NCBI GenBank assembly: GCA_965178655.1
Contig: OZ238266.1
Span: 1,798,001 to 1,862,000 of the forward strand
Reading direction: 5' to 3'
Length of the DNA stretch: 64,000 nucleotides
From: GCA-2733415 sp965178655
Lineage (GTDB): Bacteria; Bacteroidota; Bacteroidia; Flavobacteriales; Flavobacteriaceae
The notes under the pieces were generated by a model. It had not been told where the DNA came from, ran no database searches, and saw nothing but the letters and a program-made list of their open reading frames with translations. This document shows, in pieces, positions 46,287 through 55,175 of this stretch (its first letter is position 1; each line of letters starts with the position of its first letter). The position numbers were made by a program, and so were the translations under genes.

Positions 46287-46712
46287 TTATATGATTTTAA
46301 TTGTTGATTTGTGTTTTAAAATTTGCTTTACAAATATATCATTTGTTTTTGGAGAAATGTAAATTTCGTCATACTTATTATGCTTTATAATAAGTCCTTT
46401 TGTGGCAGTGGCAGGTTTTAGTCCCACCCAAAGGGTTTTGTTTACATGAATTTCGGTAATGTTATCTAGAGCTATACGTCCTTTAAAAGGGCCACAGGCA
46501 TAAATTAAATGGGTTTTATTTAAGGTGTAATGTGTTCCAAAAAACACCCAGCTAATAAAAACAGCTGTAATAAGTGTTACAATAATACTAATAATAGTTT
46601 CAGTATTTTGTTCTGGGGCAGTTATACTATAGTAAAGCGGAATAGACAGTATAATACATACTAATAGTATTGTAGTTTTAAAAAGAAGGTCTTTGCGGCT
46701 TAAAAATGTCAT
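46287..46712 (-). CDS. PH-domain-like membrane protein
   Basis: The product (141 aa) has two N-terminal transmembrane helices (LLFKTTILLVCIILSIPLYY and TIISIIVTLITAVFISWVFF) followed by a soluble beta domain with YTLNKTHLIYACGPFKGRIA and LDNITEIHVNKTLWVG, the pattern of bacterial PH (YdbS/YdbT-like) domains. The PH part should face the cytoplasm. The function is unknown. It is the first gene of the three-gene run with DUF4199 and the glycosyltransferase. Confidence 0.75.
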   Translation of the reverse strand: MTFLSRKDLLFKTTILLVCIILSIPLYYSITAPEQNTETIISIIVTLITAVFISWVFFGTHYTLNKTHLIYACGPFKGRIALDNITEIHVNKTLWVGLKPATATKGLIIKHNKYDEIYISPKTNDIFVKQILKHKSTIKII

Positions 46713-46794
46713 AGATTAGATGCTTTATAAAGTTGGTAGTCAAAGATAATAAATTGTTACGGAAAAAACTTTTAAATATTTATGGCATAAGTTT

Positions 46795-46823
46795 TTTGGA
46801 ATAGATAAAAAGTAATATATTTG
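46795..46823 (+). promoter_or_regulatory. Promoter of rpmE
   Basis: TTTG (46795-46798) and TATATTTG (46816-46823) are 17 bases apart, with CACC after the -7 element. The leader before ATG 46851 would be about 20 bases. Confidence 0.7.
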
Positions 46824-46850
46824 CACCTCGAAAATGTTAAGATTAGAAAA

Positions 46851-47102
46851 ATGAAACAAGGTTTACATCCAGAAAATTATAGAATGGTAGCATTTAAAGA
46901 TATGTCAAACAATGACGTGTTTTTAACAAAATCTACTGTAGATACCAAAGAAACTCTTGAAGTAGACGGAGTTGAGTATCCATTATTTAAATTAGAAATT
47001 TCAAGAACGTCACATCCTTTTTACACAGGTAAGTCTAAATTAATAGATACTGCAGGACGTATTGACAAGTTCAAGACAAAATACGCAAAATTCAAAAAGT
47101 AA
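46851..47102 (+). CDS. rpmE2: 50S ribosomal protein L31 type B
   Basis: bL31 (83 aa) bridges the two ribosomal subunits. The start MKQGLHPENYRMVAFKDMS and the end TAGRIDKFKTKYAKFKK match type B L31. The zinc-binding cysteines of type A (CxxC) are absent, as expected for the zinc-independent form that is standard in Bacteroidota. ATG 46851 is chosen because the family starts there and the promoter's start site falls between this ATG and an earlier one. It has its own promoter and terminator. Confidence 0.95.
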   Translation: MKQGLHPENYRMVAFKDMSNNDVFLTKSTVDTKETLEVDGVEYPLFKLEISRTSHPFYTGKSKLIDTAGRIDKFKTKYAKFKK

Positions 47103-47123
47103 TTTTTGCCCCTTACACAAAAA

Positions 47124-47152
47124 GCCTTCGAGAAATCGAAGGTTTTTTTTTA
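47124..47152 (+). terminator. Terminator of rpmE
   Basis: CCTTCGA and TCGAAGG pair around a GAAA loop, followed by nine T, 20 bases after the L31 stop. Confidence 0.88.
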
Positions 47153-47202
47153 TACCTGCATTATAAAAAGTACCTTTGAAACTCAATAATGAAAGCATTA
47201 GC

Positions 47203-48378
47203 ATGAACTATATTCTTTTTGATGGCGCAGTAAGAAACCAATTACTACCATTTACATACACAAGACCCGTTGCAGATATTCGTATAGGAATTTTAACTAT
47301 TCGTGAAAAATGGGAAAAGCACTTGGGTTTTTCGACTTCTACGATAACAGAAGACTATTTGTCTGAAAAGCATCCAATGGTAGAGTTTGCACAAAACATT
47401 ATGATTAACGCTTCGTTTTTGCCTACAGAATCAGTAGTGTCAAAAATAAAAAATTTGGCCGAAAAACAAGCCCTTTTATATAATGACGAAATAGTAGCAT
47501 TTTATACAACTGATACACAAGAAACAGTTGACTTTGATGAGTATACTGTAACAGATTTAGCAGATGAGTTAATACAGATAGCAAACACATGGGATATTTT
47601 CTCAAAAAATGATATCGCAATTCAAATGGATTTTGATTTGCTAACTAGCGAGTCTGTCTCGCAGCCAATACCAGATTTTGTGCACTGTATTAATAAAGAG
47701 CATATTTTTATTGAAGAAGGAGCAAAGGTTTTTGCAACGTCTTTAAATGCAAGTAATGGTCCAATATATATAGGTAAAGATACTGAGGTTATGGAGGGTT
47801 GTAATGTTCGTGGTCCTTTTGCATTATGTAATAATGCAACATTAAAAATGGGTGCAAAAATATATGGCGCTACTACTATTGGGCCTCATAGTAAAGTAGG
47901 TGGCGAAGTAAACAATTCTGTTATTATGGGCTATTCTAATAAAGGTCATGACGGTTTTTTAGGAAACGCCGTTTTGGGGGAATGGTGTAATATAGGTGCA
48001 GATTCTAATAACTCAAACTTAAAAAACAACTACGCAGAAGTTCGTTTATGGAGTTATGAAACTGAAGGGTTTGCTAAAACCGGATTGCAATTTTGCGGTT
48101 TAATGATGGGCGATCACTCAAAATGTGGTATAAATACTATGTTTAATACGGGTACTGTTATAGGAGTTTCTGCAAATGTTTTTGGAGGAGGATTTCCACG
48201 CAATTTTATTCCAAGTTTTAGTTGGGGTGGTAGTAGTGGGTTTACCACTTATTTAACTAAAAAAGCTTTTGAAGTTGCTGAGGTGGTTATGGCTCGTAGA
48301 GATTTGCCATTTACTGAAACAGATGCTGCTATTTTAACACATGTATTTGAGGAAACAAGTAAGTATCGAAAAAGTTAG
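47203..48378 (+). CDS. GlmU-like sugar nucleotidyltransferase-related protein
   Basis: The product (391 aa) has an N-terminal part related to nucleotidyltransferases (MNYILFDGAVRNQLLPFTYT, RPVADIRIGILTIREKW) and a C-terminal left-handed beta helix with hexapeptide-like repeats from about residue 165 (IFIEEGAKVFATSLNASNG, PIYIGKDTEVMEGCNVRG, ATLKMGAKIYGATTIGP). Acyltransferase-type helices usually form trimers. The N-terminal domain lacks the classical GxGTRMxP nucleotide loop, so it may not be a true pyrophosphorylase. The family is conserved in Bacteroidota with uncertain substrate. TACCTTTG at 47171-47178 is a likely -7 element. Confidence 0.82.
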   Translation: MNYILFDGAVRNQLLPFTYTRPVADIRIGILTIREKWEKHLGFSTSTITEDYLSEKHPMVEFAQNIMINASFLPTESVVSKIKNLAEKQALLYNDEIVAFYTTDTQETVDFDEYTVTDLADELIQIANTWDIFSKNDIAIQMDFDLLTSESVSQPIPDFVHCINKEHIFIEEGAKVFATSLNASNGPIYIGKDTEVMEGCNVRGPFALCNNATLKMGAKIYGATTIGPHSKVGGEVNNSVIMGYSNKGHDGFLGNAVLGEWCNIGADSNNSNLKNNYAEVRLWSYETEGFAKTGLQFCGLMMGDHSKCGINTMFNTGTVIGVSANVFGGGFPRNFIPSFSWGGSSGFTTYLTKKAFEVAEVVMARRDLPFTETDAAILTHVFEETSKYRKS

Positions 48379-48385
48379 CTCGAAA

Positions 48386-49996
48386 TTAATTTTTTAACAC
48401 ACGTTTTAGATGTAATAAATTAATAGGATTGCCATCTAATCCTGTAATGTTTTTTTGAGAAAATCGTAAAACCTGATCATAGTATAAAGGAATTACCGGT
48501 GCTTTCTGAATAAGAATACTATCCATTTTTGTGTATAAGGCATGTCTTATCTCGGTATTGGTTTCTTGTAAGGCTGTTTCATATAGCAAATCAAAAGTAT
48601 CATCTTTAAAGTGCGTGTAATTAGGGCCATTAGGCGTAAAGTTCTTGCTATAAAATAGCGACATGTAATTTTCTGCATCGGGATAATCTGCAATCCAACT
48701 TGCTCTAAAGCAATCTAATTTTCCGGTAGTTTTTTCTTCTCGTAGGGTTGATGAGGTTAATAGATCAATATCTACTATAAGTCCAATTTTTTCGAGTTCA
48801 CGCTGTATGTATTCACACAAATCAATATAATTACTATTGGTAGAAATTGTTATTTTAGGATTAGTAATGCCGCTTTCTTTTTGGAACTGTTGTACTAAGG
48901 TTGCTGCTTTTTCTGGTTGATATGTAAATCCCTCTTGGTTATTAAACCCAGGAAGCCCTTTAGGAATAAACCCGTTTTCTGCAGGTGTGCCAATGCCATT
49001 ACGTAAGTAGGTAATCATTTTTTTTCGGTCAAAACCATAATTAATAGCCTTTCGGATTAACACCGATTGTATTTCAGGAAGTTTACTATCCATATAAAAA
49101 CCAAGATACTCAGTGTTTAAATAATCTCCTGAAAACATGGTAACAGTGTTTTTGTGTTTTTCGCGAAGCGTGCCGCTAGTGGTTAAAAGTTCATCTTTAT
49201 AAGAAGGGTCTATTCCTGAAATGAAATCTAAATTTCCTTGAGCAAATTGTAAAAACTCACTCTGTTTGTCGGTCAAAAATGAAATGGCAATAGCTTCTAG
49301 ATAAGGAAGGTTTTTTCCATATTTGTCTTTTTCGTAATAATCATTGTTCTTTCGCAACACTAATTTTATATTTTCTTCCCATCGCTTAAATTTAAAAGGA
49401 CCAGTACCTATTGGATTGTTTCTAAAATCTATTCCGTAGTGCGTAATAACCTCTTTAGGAACTACCGAACAATACTTCATGCTTAGAAGTCCAAGAAATG
49501 CGGGGAAAGCTTGTTTTAATTCAATGACAAAAGTAGTGTTGTTTGTGGCTTTAAAAGAAGAGACTTGTTGTAAAACCCAGCTTCCTGGAGAGGCTATTTT
49601 AGGGTCTATGAGCCTGCTAAAGCTGTATTCAAAGTCATAGGCAGTTGCTGCTCGTGTATTATTTTTAAACAGAAAATTTTTGTGAAAATAAGCATCATCT
49701 CTTAGGTGAAAAACATATGTTTTTCCATCGTTAGATATAGACCATTTAGTGGCAATGTCAGGCTTAACCTGTAAAGCATCGTTTAATTGAACTAAGCCAT
49801 TAAATAATTGATTGCAAGCCCAAATACTAGCATTGTCTTTTGAAAACGCAGGGTCTAAGGAGCTGATATTTCCGTATTCATTATACCTAAAAACAGTAGT
49901 ATTGTCTATTGTTGTGTTTTTTGAGCCACAGCTTGTAAAAATTAGCAGAAGCGTAAAATAATAAATAGAAATTTTAAGGAGTGGTGCTATTTTCAA
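48386..49996 (-). CDS. ABC-transporter peptide-binding lipoprotein (SBP family 5)
   Basis: The product (536 aa) is an exported solute-binding protein of the oligopeptide/nickel type (OppA/DppA). It has a lipoprotein signal (ISIYYFTLLLIFTSCGSKN, Cys at about residue 23) and family 5 hallmarks: SLDPAFSKDNASIWACNQLF, KWSISNDGKTYVFHLRDDAY near residue 85 and IRKAINYGFDRKKMITYLR near 315. No permease or ATPase gene is adjacent, so it relies on a transporter encoded elsewhere. Ligand unknown; peptides are the usual ones. Confidence 0.9.
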   Translation of the reverse strand: MKIAPLLKISIYYFTLLLIFTSCGSKNTTIDNTTVFRYNEYGNISSLDPAFSKDNASIWACNQLFNGLVQLNDALQVKPDIATKWSISNDGKTYVFHLRDDAYFHKNFLFKNNTRAATAYDFEYSFSRLIDPKIASPGSWVLQQVSSFKATNNTTFVIELKQAFPAFLGLLSMKYCSVVPKEVITHYGIDFRNNPIGTGPFKFKRWEENIKLVLRKNNDYYEKDKYGKNLPYLEAIAISFLTDKQSEFLQFAQGNLDFISGIDPSYKDELLTTSGTLREKHKNTVTMFSGDYLNTEYLGFYMDSKLPEIQSVLIRKAINYGFDRKKMITYLRNGIGTPAENGFIPKGLPGFNNQEGFTYQPEKAATLVQQFQKESGITNPKITISTNSNYIDLCEYIQRELEKIGLIVDIDLLTSSTLREEKTTGKLDCFRASWIADYPDAENYMSLFYSKNFTPNGPNYTHFKDDTFDLLYETALQETNTEIRHALYTKMDSILIQKAPVIPLYYDQVLRFSQKNITGLDGNPINLLHLKRVLKN

Positions 49997-50101
49997 ATCA
50001 GTTATTTAATTGTATTTTTGCCCAAGTTATAAAATATAGTAATACAATTATAAAATTTATATTACTATAAAAAGAATAGCACCAATTTAAATACGCATTG
50101 C

Positions 50102-51421
50102 ATGCAAAAATCAAAAAAAGTAGCTTTTTACACACTTGGGTGTAAATTAAATTTTTCAGAAACATCTACCATTGCAAGAGATTTTAGTAATGAGGGGTTT
50201 AGTCGTGTGGCATTTACTGAGAAAGCAGACATCTATGTTATTAATACCTGTTCGGTAACGGAAAACGCAGATAAGCGCTTTAAGAGTATTGTTAAGAATG
50301 CGCAAAAATTAAATCCAGATGCTTTTTTAGCGGCAGTAGGGTGTTATGCGCAGTTAAAGCCAGAAGCGCTAGCAGCTGTTGATGGTGTTGATTTGGTTCT
50401 TGGTGCTACCGAAAAATTTAAGCTCACAAGCTATATTAATGATTTGTCAAAAAATGAGCAAGGAGAAATTCATTCTTGTGAAATTGAAGATGCTGATTTT
50501 TATGTAGGCAGTTATTCTATAGGTGATAGAACACGAGCGTTTCTAAAAGTGCAAGATGGTTGCGATTATAAGTGTACTTATTGTACTATTCCGTTAGCGA
50601 GAGGTATATCTCGTAGTGATACTTTGCAGAATGTGTTAGATAATGCAGCAGAAATATCAGCAAAAGGCATTAAAGAAATTGTACTTACTGGTGTAAATAT
50701 TGGTGATTACGGAAAAGGAGAGTTTGGTAACAAAAAACATGAACACACGTTTTTTGAATTGGTTCAGAAGTTGGATGCTATAAAAGGCATACATCGCGTT
50801 AGAATATCTTCAATAGAACCTAATTTGTTAAAAGATGAAACAATAAATTTTGTAGCAAATTCAAATAGTTTTGTGCCTCATTTTCATATTCCCTTACAAA
50901 GTGGTAGTGATGAGTTGTTAAAAAAGATGAAACGCCGTTATTTAAGAAAAACATATACCAACAGGGTTGATGCTATAAAAACACAGATGCCAAACGCTTG
51001 CATAGGGGTTGATGTTATAGTTGGTTTTCCGGGAGAAACAGATGAATTATTTTTAGAAACATATAATTACTTAGCAAACTTAGAAATCTCATACTTGCAT
51101 GTATTTACCTATTCTGAACGACCAAATACTGAGGCAGCAGAAATGGATGGTGTAGTGCCAATCTCAGTTCGTAAAAAAAGGAGTAAAATGTTGCGTGGAT
51201 TATCAGTAAAAATGCGAAGAGTATTTTATGAAAGTCAGTTAAATACAAACCATACAGTGTTGTTTGAAAGTGAAAACAAAGAAGGCTATATTCATGGGTT
51301 TACTGAAAATTATGTAAAAGTAAAGGCGCCATGGAATCCTGAATTAGTAAATACACTTCATGAAGTTTGTTTAACAACAATTGATGAAGACGGACTTGTT
51401 CGTTTTCAGTTTAAAGAATAG
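50102..51421 (+). CDS. mtaB: tRNA t6A37 methylthiotransferase MtaB
   Basis: This radical-SAM enzyme (439 aa) adds a methylthio group to t6A at position 37 of tRNAs reading ANN codons. The N-terminal UPF0004 domain starts TLGCKLNFSETSTIARDF with cysteines for one 4Fe-4S cluster (also NTCSVTENADKRF and AVGCYAQLKPE). The radical-SAM cysteines are in DGCDYKCTYCTIPLARG (CxxxCxxC, near residues 153-161), and a TRAM-like end follows. KLNFSET instead of MNxxDS distinguishes MtaB from MiaB and RimO. A TATTTTTG -7-like element lies at 50013-50020. Confidence 0.93.
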   Translation: MQKSKKVAFYTLGCKLNFSETSTIARDFSNEGFSRVAFTEKADIYVINTCSVTENADKRFKSIVKNAQKLNPDAFLAAVGCYAQLKPEALAAVDGVDLVLGATEKFKLTSYINDLSKNEQGEIHSCEIEDADFYVGSYSIGDRTRAFLKVQDGCDYKCTYCTIPLARGISRSDTLQNVLDNAAEISAKGIKEIVLTGVNIGDYGKGEFGNKKHEHTFFELVQKLDAIKGIHRVRISSIEPNLLKDETINFVANSNSFVPHFHIPLQSGSDELLKKMKRRYLRKTYTNRVDAIKTQMPNACIGVDVIVGFPGETDELFLETYNYLANLEISYLHVFTYSERPNTEAAEMDGVVPISVRKKRSKMLRGLSVKMRRVFYESQLNTNHTVLFESENKEGYIHGFTENYVKVKAPWNPELVNTLHEVCLTTIDEDGLVRFQFKE

Positions 51422-51462
51422 ACAAGTTGCTATTCGGGTGGTATTTGTAAATTTTGACTATA

Positions 51463-51759
51463 CTAAATCTTAATGCCTACAGGGAGTAGGGCTTTGTATT
51501 GCTTGTTTTTTCGCATAAACGAAATTAACTCAGTACATGTAGGTACTAATTTAAGGTTTCTGTCTTCAACATGCTTAAAAACACAGATAATAAACTGGTT
51601 CTGAAAATCAGTCGCTGTAATTTCCTCAGGGATATTTATTTTAGTTAAGAAAATTTTCCGTTCTTGTAAGGAGTATTCAATAATCGCTAAATGAGAGTCA
51701 ATTGTAGTTTCAAATTGTCTTAAAAAGGTATTGTCCTTTAAGGTAATTTCTAAAGACAT
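51463..51759 (-). CDS. Small GNAT-type acetyltransferase (YjdJ-like)
   Basis: The product (98 aa) fits the short GNAT group (Gcn5-related, PF14542-like). The start has strand-turn-strand IIEYSLQERKIFLTKINIPE, and the end KLVPTCTELISFMRKNKQYK matches the 'lxPxCpxxxxyixrhpeY' motif of the family. The central acetyl-CoA loop (normally GxGxG/A) is replaced by EITATDFQNQFI, so CoA binding may be lost. A degenerate or non-catalytic member is possible. It is a single gene, convergent with mtaB. Confidence 0.65.
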   Translation of the reverse strand: MSLEITLKDNTFLRQFETTIDSHLAIIEYSLQERKIFLTKINIPEEITATDFQNQFIICVFKHVEDRNLKLVPTCTELISFMRKNKQYKALLPVGIKI

Positions 51760-51932
51760 GATTGTTGGTTTTTTTGGTTTGCTGTTTTGGTCTAAAATGT
51801 GCTAAATATCTCAAAAACAGATTATAAAGATAATGTATATATAATAGATTAACAAGTTTAAAAGACTATAAAGTAAAAATCAAGCGTTTTAAAGAGTTGT
51901 TTCTTCTGAACGATACTACGTCTATATAAAGA

Positions 51933-52598
51933 ATGAACCCAACTATAACTCATATATACTGTATTCCCGGCATGGCTGCAAGTACAGCAATATTTGAAAG
52001 AATTAATTTGCCAAAACCTCAATATCAAATTCATTATTTGCCTTGGTTGCCTCCATTAAAAAATGAAACAATTTCGGATTATTCGTTACGAATGTCTAAA
52101 AAGATAACGCATGAGAGCCCAGTACTATTAGGGGTTTCTTTTGGGGGAATCATAGCGCAAGAAATTAATAAGCATGTTGCTGTTTGCAAAACAATTGTAA
52201 TTTCAAGTGTTTTACATGAATCCGATTTTCCATTATACATGAAAATAGCAAAAAAGACTCGGTTATATAAATTATTGCCATTGCAATTATTGGCAAGGCC
52301 GTCAGTTTTAATGCGATTATTGTTTTTGAAAAAAAGTAATCAAAAAGAAAAACTATTTAAAAAATATATGTCGGTTACTGATTCAAAATATTTATCTTGG
52401 GCTATTCATTGTATGTTGCATTGGCAGCAGACTCAGCAGCTTAAAAATGTATTACATATTCATGGTAAAAAAGACATTGTGTTTCCAGTAAAGAATTGTT
52501 CTAATAAACCTGTTTTAGTCGAAAACGGCACACATATAATGATTGTAAGTAGATATAAAAAAATAAACGAACTGCTGTTGAAATACTTAGGTTCTTAA
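51933..52598 (+). CDS. Alpha/beta hydrolase
   Basis: The product (221 aa) has the alpha/beta-hydrolase fold: CIPGMAAST near residue 11 (oxyanion loop), the nucleophile elbow GVSFGG with Ser69, and near the end HIHGKKDIVFP (acid Asp) and NGTHIMIV (His). The lid region between residues 95 and 150 is Lys-rich and helical. Substrate unknown; esterase or thioesterase activity is possible. There is no signal peptide, so it is cytoplasmic. The next gene starts 14 bp downstream. Confidence 0.85.
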   Translation: MNPTITHIYCIPGMAASTAIFERINLPKPQYQIHYLPWLPPLKNETISDYSLRMSKKITHESPVLLGVSFGGIIAQEINKHVAVCKTIVISSVLHESDFPLYMKIAKKTRLYKLLPLQLLARPSVLMRLLFLKKSNQKEKLFKKYMSVTDSKYLSWAIHCMLHWQQTQQLKNVLHIHGKKDIVFPVKNCSNKPVLVENGTHIMIVSRYKKINELLLKYLGS

Positions 52599-52612
52599 AA
52601 TTAAAAAGTAAT

Positions 52613-53545
52613 ATGAAAATAACAAAATCGATAATAGCAATATTTGTTTTAATTACTGCAGTTGGATTTCTAGCAAGCGCAAAACGCTATAGTACTGATG
52701 GAACCAAATCGGTAGCTACCGATACTACTTTTGTAAAAAACTATAAGGTATATGCATTAACTTTACCAGAATCATTAAGTTTTGCTGGAGAGGTAGTGCC
52801 TTTACAGTTGCCAGATGTAAAAGAACGTATAGATAGAGAATTTTTGGTAAACACCTATTGGCAATCTAATGGTTTTTTAATGTTTAAGCGCGCTAATAAA
52901 TACTTTCCTATTATAGAAAAAATATTAAAAGAAGAAGGCGTGCCTGATGATTTTAAATACTTAGCTGTAATTGAAAGTGGCTTAACCAATATTGTATCGC
53001 CAGCGGGAGCAAGTGGTATTTGGCAGATTATGAAGGTAACAGGTAAGGAGTATGGTTTGGAAATCAACTCAAATGTTGATGAACGTTATCATTTAGAAAA
53101 GTCAACACGCGTAGCCTGTAAATACTTGAAAGAAGCTAAGGTGCGTTTAGGAAGTTGGACGCTTGCTGCAGCAGCTTATAATGGCGGAATGTCTGGTATG
53201 GAACGAAAACTAGAGAAGCAGCAGGTGGCAGGGTATTATGATTTGTTGCTAACAAGTGAAACATCTAGGTATGTGCCAAGAATAGTAGCTGTAAAGTATA
53301 TTTTACAACAGCCGGATAAGTTTGGGTTTAGTTTTAAAACAAGTGATCTGTATCAGTATGTGCCAACAACCTCGGTTAAAGTAGATACAGTAATTTCAGA
53401 CATTGCTACATTTTCAAAAAAACTAGGAATCAATTATAAAATATTAAAAATTCATAATCCTTGGCTTCGTGAAGGACATTTAAATAATAAAACCCGTCGT
53501 TTGTATGAAATTAAAGTTCCCAAAAAAGGATACTACACCTATTAA
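52613..53545 (+). CDS. Lytic transglycosylase (MltD-like)
   Basis: The product (310 aa) cleaves peptidoglycan between MurNAc and GlcNAc with formation of anhydro-MurNAc. It has an N-terminal signal or anchor (SIIAIFVLITAVGFLASA), then an SLT domain with KYLAVIESGL (catalytic Glu near residue 121), SPAGASGIWQIM and AAAYNGGMSGMERK. There is no LysM domain, unlike E. coli MltD; the C-terminal 60 residues are unassigned but end with a Lys-rich tail (KVPKKGYYTY). It is followed one base later by the TauE gene, so the two are linked. Confidence 0.9.
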   Translation: MKITKSIIAIFVLITAVGFLASAKRYSTDGTKSVATDTTFVKNYKVYALTLPESLSFAGEVVPLQLPDVKERIDREFLVNTYWQSNGFLMFKRANKYFPIIEKILKEEGVPDDFKYLAVIESGLTNIVSPAGASGIWQIMKVTGKEYGLEINSNVDERYHLEKSTRVACKYLKEAKVRLGSWTLAAAAYNGGMSGMERKLEKQQVAGYYDLLLTSETSRYVPRIVAVKYILQQPDKFGFSFKTSDLYQYVPTTSVKVDTVISDIATFSKKLGINYKILKIHNPWLREGHLNNKTRRLYEIKVPKKGYYTY

Positions 53546-53546
53546 C

Positions 53547-53906
53547 ATGGAAACAATATTTTTTTTAATCTGTATTGGTTTGGCTGCTGGTATTTTAAGC
53601 GGAATACTAGGTATTGGAGGTGGTGTAATCATGGTGCCATTACTATTGTTGTTAGGGTTTTCTCAATACCAAGCACAAGGTACAAGTTTGGCTGCTATGT
53701 TGCCGCCAGTAACTTTGTTAGCAGTATTGCAATATGCTAAAAACGGATATGTAGATTGGAAAATGGCATTGATAATATCAGCCACCTTTATAATAGGAGG
53801 GCTTTTGGGATCAAAAATAGCAGTAATGATTGATGAGCGATTATTAAAGCGTTTGTTTGGCTGCTTACTTTTGGTAGTCGCTGTTAAAATGATTGTAGGA
53901 AAATAA
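53547..53906 (+). CDS. Half-size TauE/SafE-family membrane protein
   Basis: The product (119 aa) corresponds to one half of the usual ~250-aa TauE/SafE transporter. It has four predicted transmembrane segments, with the family motif GILSGILGIGGGVIMVPLLL near residues 11-30 and GTSLAAMLPPV near 44. Full-length members contain two such repeats, so this protein probably dimerises to form a complete transporter. Substrates in the family are organosulfonates, sulfite or sulfoacetate. The ATG is one base after the lytic transglycosylase stop. The ORF is intact, so it is a natural half-size form rather than a truncation. Confidence 0.85.
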   Translation: METIFFLICIGLAAGILSGILGIGGGVIMVPLLLLLGFSQYQAQGTSLAAMLPPVTLLAVLQYAKNGYVDWKMALIISATFIIGGLLGSKIAVMIDERLLKRLFGCLLLVVAVKMIVGK

Positions 53907-53919
53907 TAAAATAGGTTAC

Positions 53920-53955
53920 AAAAAAAACTCGAAACAGCTGTTTCGAGTTTTTTTT
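53920..53955. terminator. Palindromic terminator between convergent genes
   Basis: ACTCGAAACAGCTGTTTCGAGT (53927-53948) is a perfect dyad with A-run and T-run flanks. It lies between tauE (+) and the M42 gene (-) and can serve both. Confidence 0.88.
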
Positions 53956-53970
53956 GATAAGAATATAAGA

Positions 53971-55059
53971 TTATTTGAAGTATGAAAAATCTTCACCATC
54001 TTCAATTTTTAAAAGTGTCTCATATATTAATTTAATAACATTTTCAACATCATCACGATGTACCATTTCTACAGTAGTGTGCATGTATCGTAGAGGTAGT
54101 GAAATTAGCGCAGAAGCAACACCGCCATTACTATAAGCAAATGCATCGGTATCTGTTCCGGTTGCTCTTGATGATGCCATGCGTTGAAAAGGAATGTTTT
54201 TTTCTTCGGCAGTATCAGTAATTAAATCACGTAATTTTTGTTGTACAGCAGGTGCGTAAGTAATTACAGGACCATCACCCATTTTTGTTTCACCCTCAGT
54301 TTTCTTCTCAATCATTGGGGTTGTAGTATCATGGCAAACGTCGGTAACAATAGCCACGTTAGGTTTAATGGTGTGCGTAATCATTTCGGCACCTCGCAAG
54401 CCAATTTCTTCCTGAACAGAATTGGTGATGTATAGTCCAAACGGAAGTTTCTTTTTGTTTTCGTGTAATAAACGTGCAACTTCAGCAATCATAAAACCAC
54501 CAGCCCTATTATCTATAGCTCTACAAACAAACTTGTTTTTGTTTAGAACATGAAATTTATCTGGATATGTAATAACACAACCTACATGAACGCCAAGAGC
54601 TAAAACTTCTGCTTTAGTGGTGCATCCAACATCAATAAAAATATTATCTAATTTTGGTGCTTTTTCAGTGTTGCCTTTTCTGGTGTGAATAGCTGGCCAG
54701 CCAAACAAACCTTTAACAATTCCTTTTTTAGTATGTATGCTTACTACTTTTGATGGTGCTACTTGATGGTCGCTTCCTCCGTTTCTAATAACATATATTA
54801 ATCCGTCGTCAGTAATATAATTTACATACCACGAAATTTCGTCGGAATGCCCTTCAATTACAACTTTAAATTTTGCATCAGGATTTATAACACCAACAGC
54901 AGTTCCATAGGTGTCGGTAATAAAGGTGTCTACATATGGTTTAAGGTAGTCCATCCAAATCTTCTGTCCTTCCCATTCGTATCCGGTAGGTGAAGCGTTA
55001 TTTAAGTATTTTTCTAAAAAAGAAATTGATTTTTTAGTTAATATAGATTTTTTTGCCAT
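53971..55059 (-). CDS. M42-family aminopeptidase
   Basis: The product (362 aa) is a cytoplasmic metallo-aminopeptidase that usually forms dodecameric TET shells. Metal-binding and catalytic marks are EGHSDEISWYVNYI near residue 67, CRAIDNRAGGFMIAEVARL near 175, NSVQEEIGLRGAEM near 210 (catalytic Glu pair), VTDVCHDTTTP near 232 and the final His in LRYMHTTVEMVHRDDVENV. I start at MAKKSILTKKS (55059); an in-frame start 16 codons earlier adds an unlikely basic tail. A terminator lies just downstream. Confidence 0.9.
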   Translation of the reverse strand: MAKKSILTKKSISFLEKYLNNASPTGYEWEGQKIWMDYLKPYVDTFITDTYGTAVGVINPDAKFKVVIEGHSDEISWYVNYITDDGLIYVIRNGGSDHQVAPSKVVSIHTKKGIVKGLFGWPAIHTRKGNTEKAPKLDNIFIDVGCTTKAEVLALGVHVGCVITYPDKFHVLNKNKFVCRAIDNRAGGFMIAEVARLLHENKKKLPFGLYITNSVQEEIGLRGAEMITHTIKPNVAIVTDVCHDTTTPMIEKKTEGETKMGDGPVITYAPAVQQKLRDLITDTAEEKNIPFQRMASSRATGTDTDAFAYSNGGVASALISLPLRYMHTTVEMVHRDDVENVIKLIYETLLKIEDGEDFSYFK

Positions 55060-55175
55060 TTGATATAAAAATTTAAATGGCAAGTTAGCCATTTTTATAC
55101 GCTTCACAATTTATTATAATACTTAATTTAGTAAATTTGGAACGATTATAGTGGTTTATTGAAAAACGCAAATAA

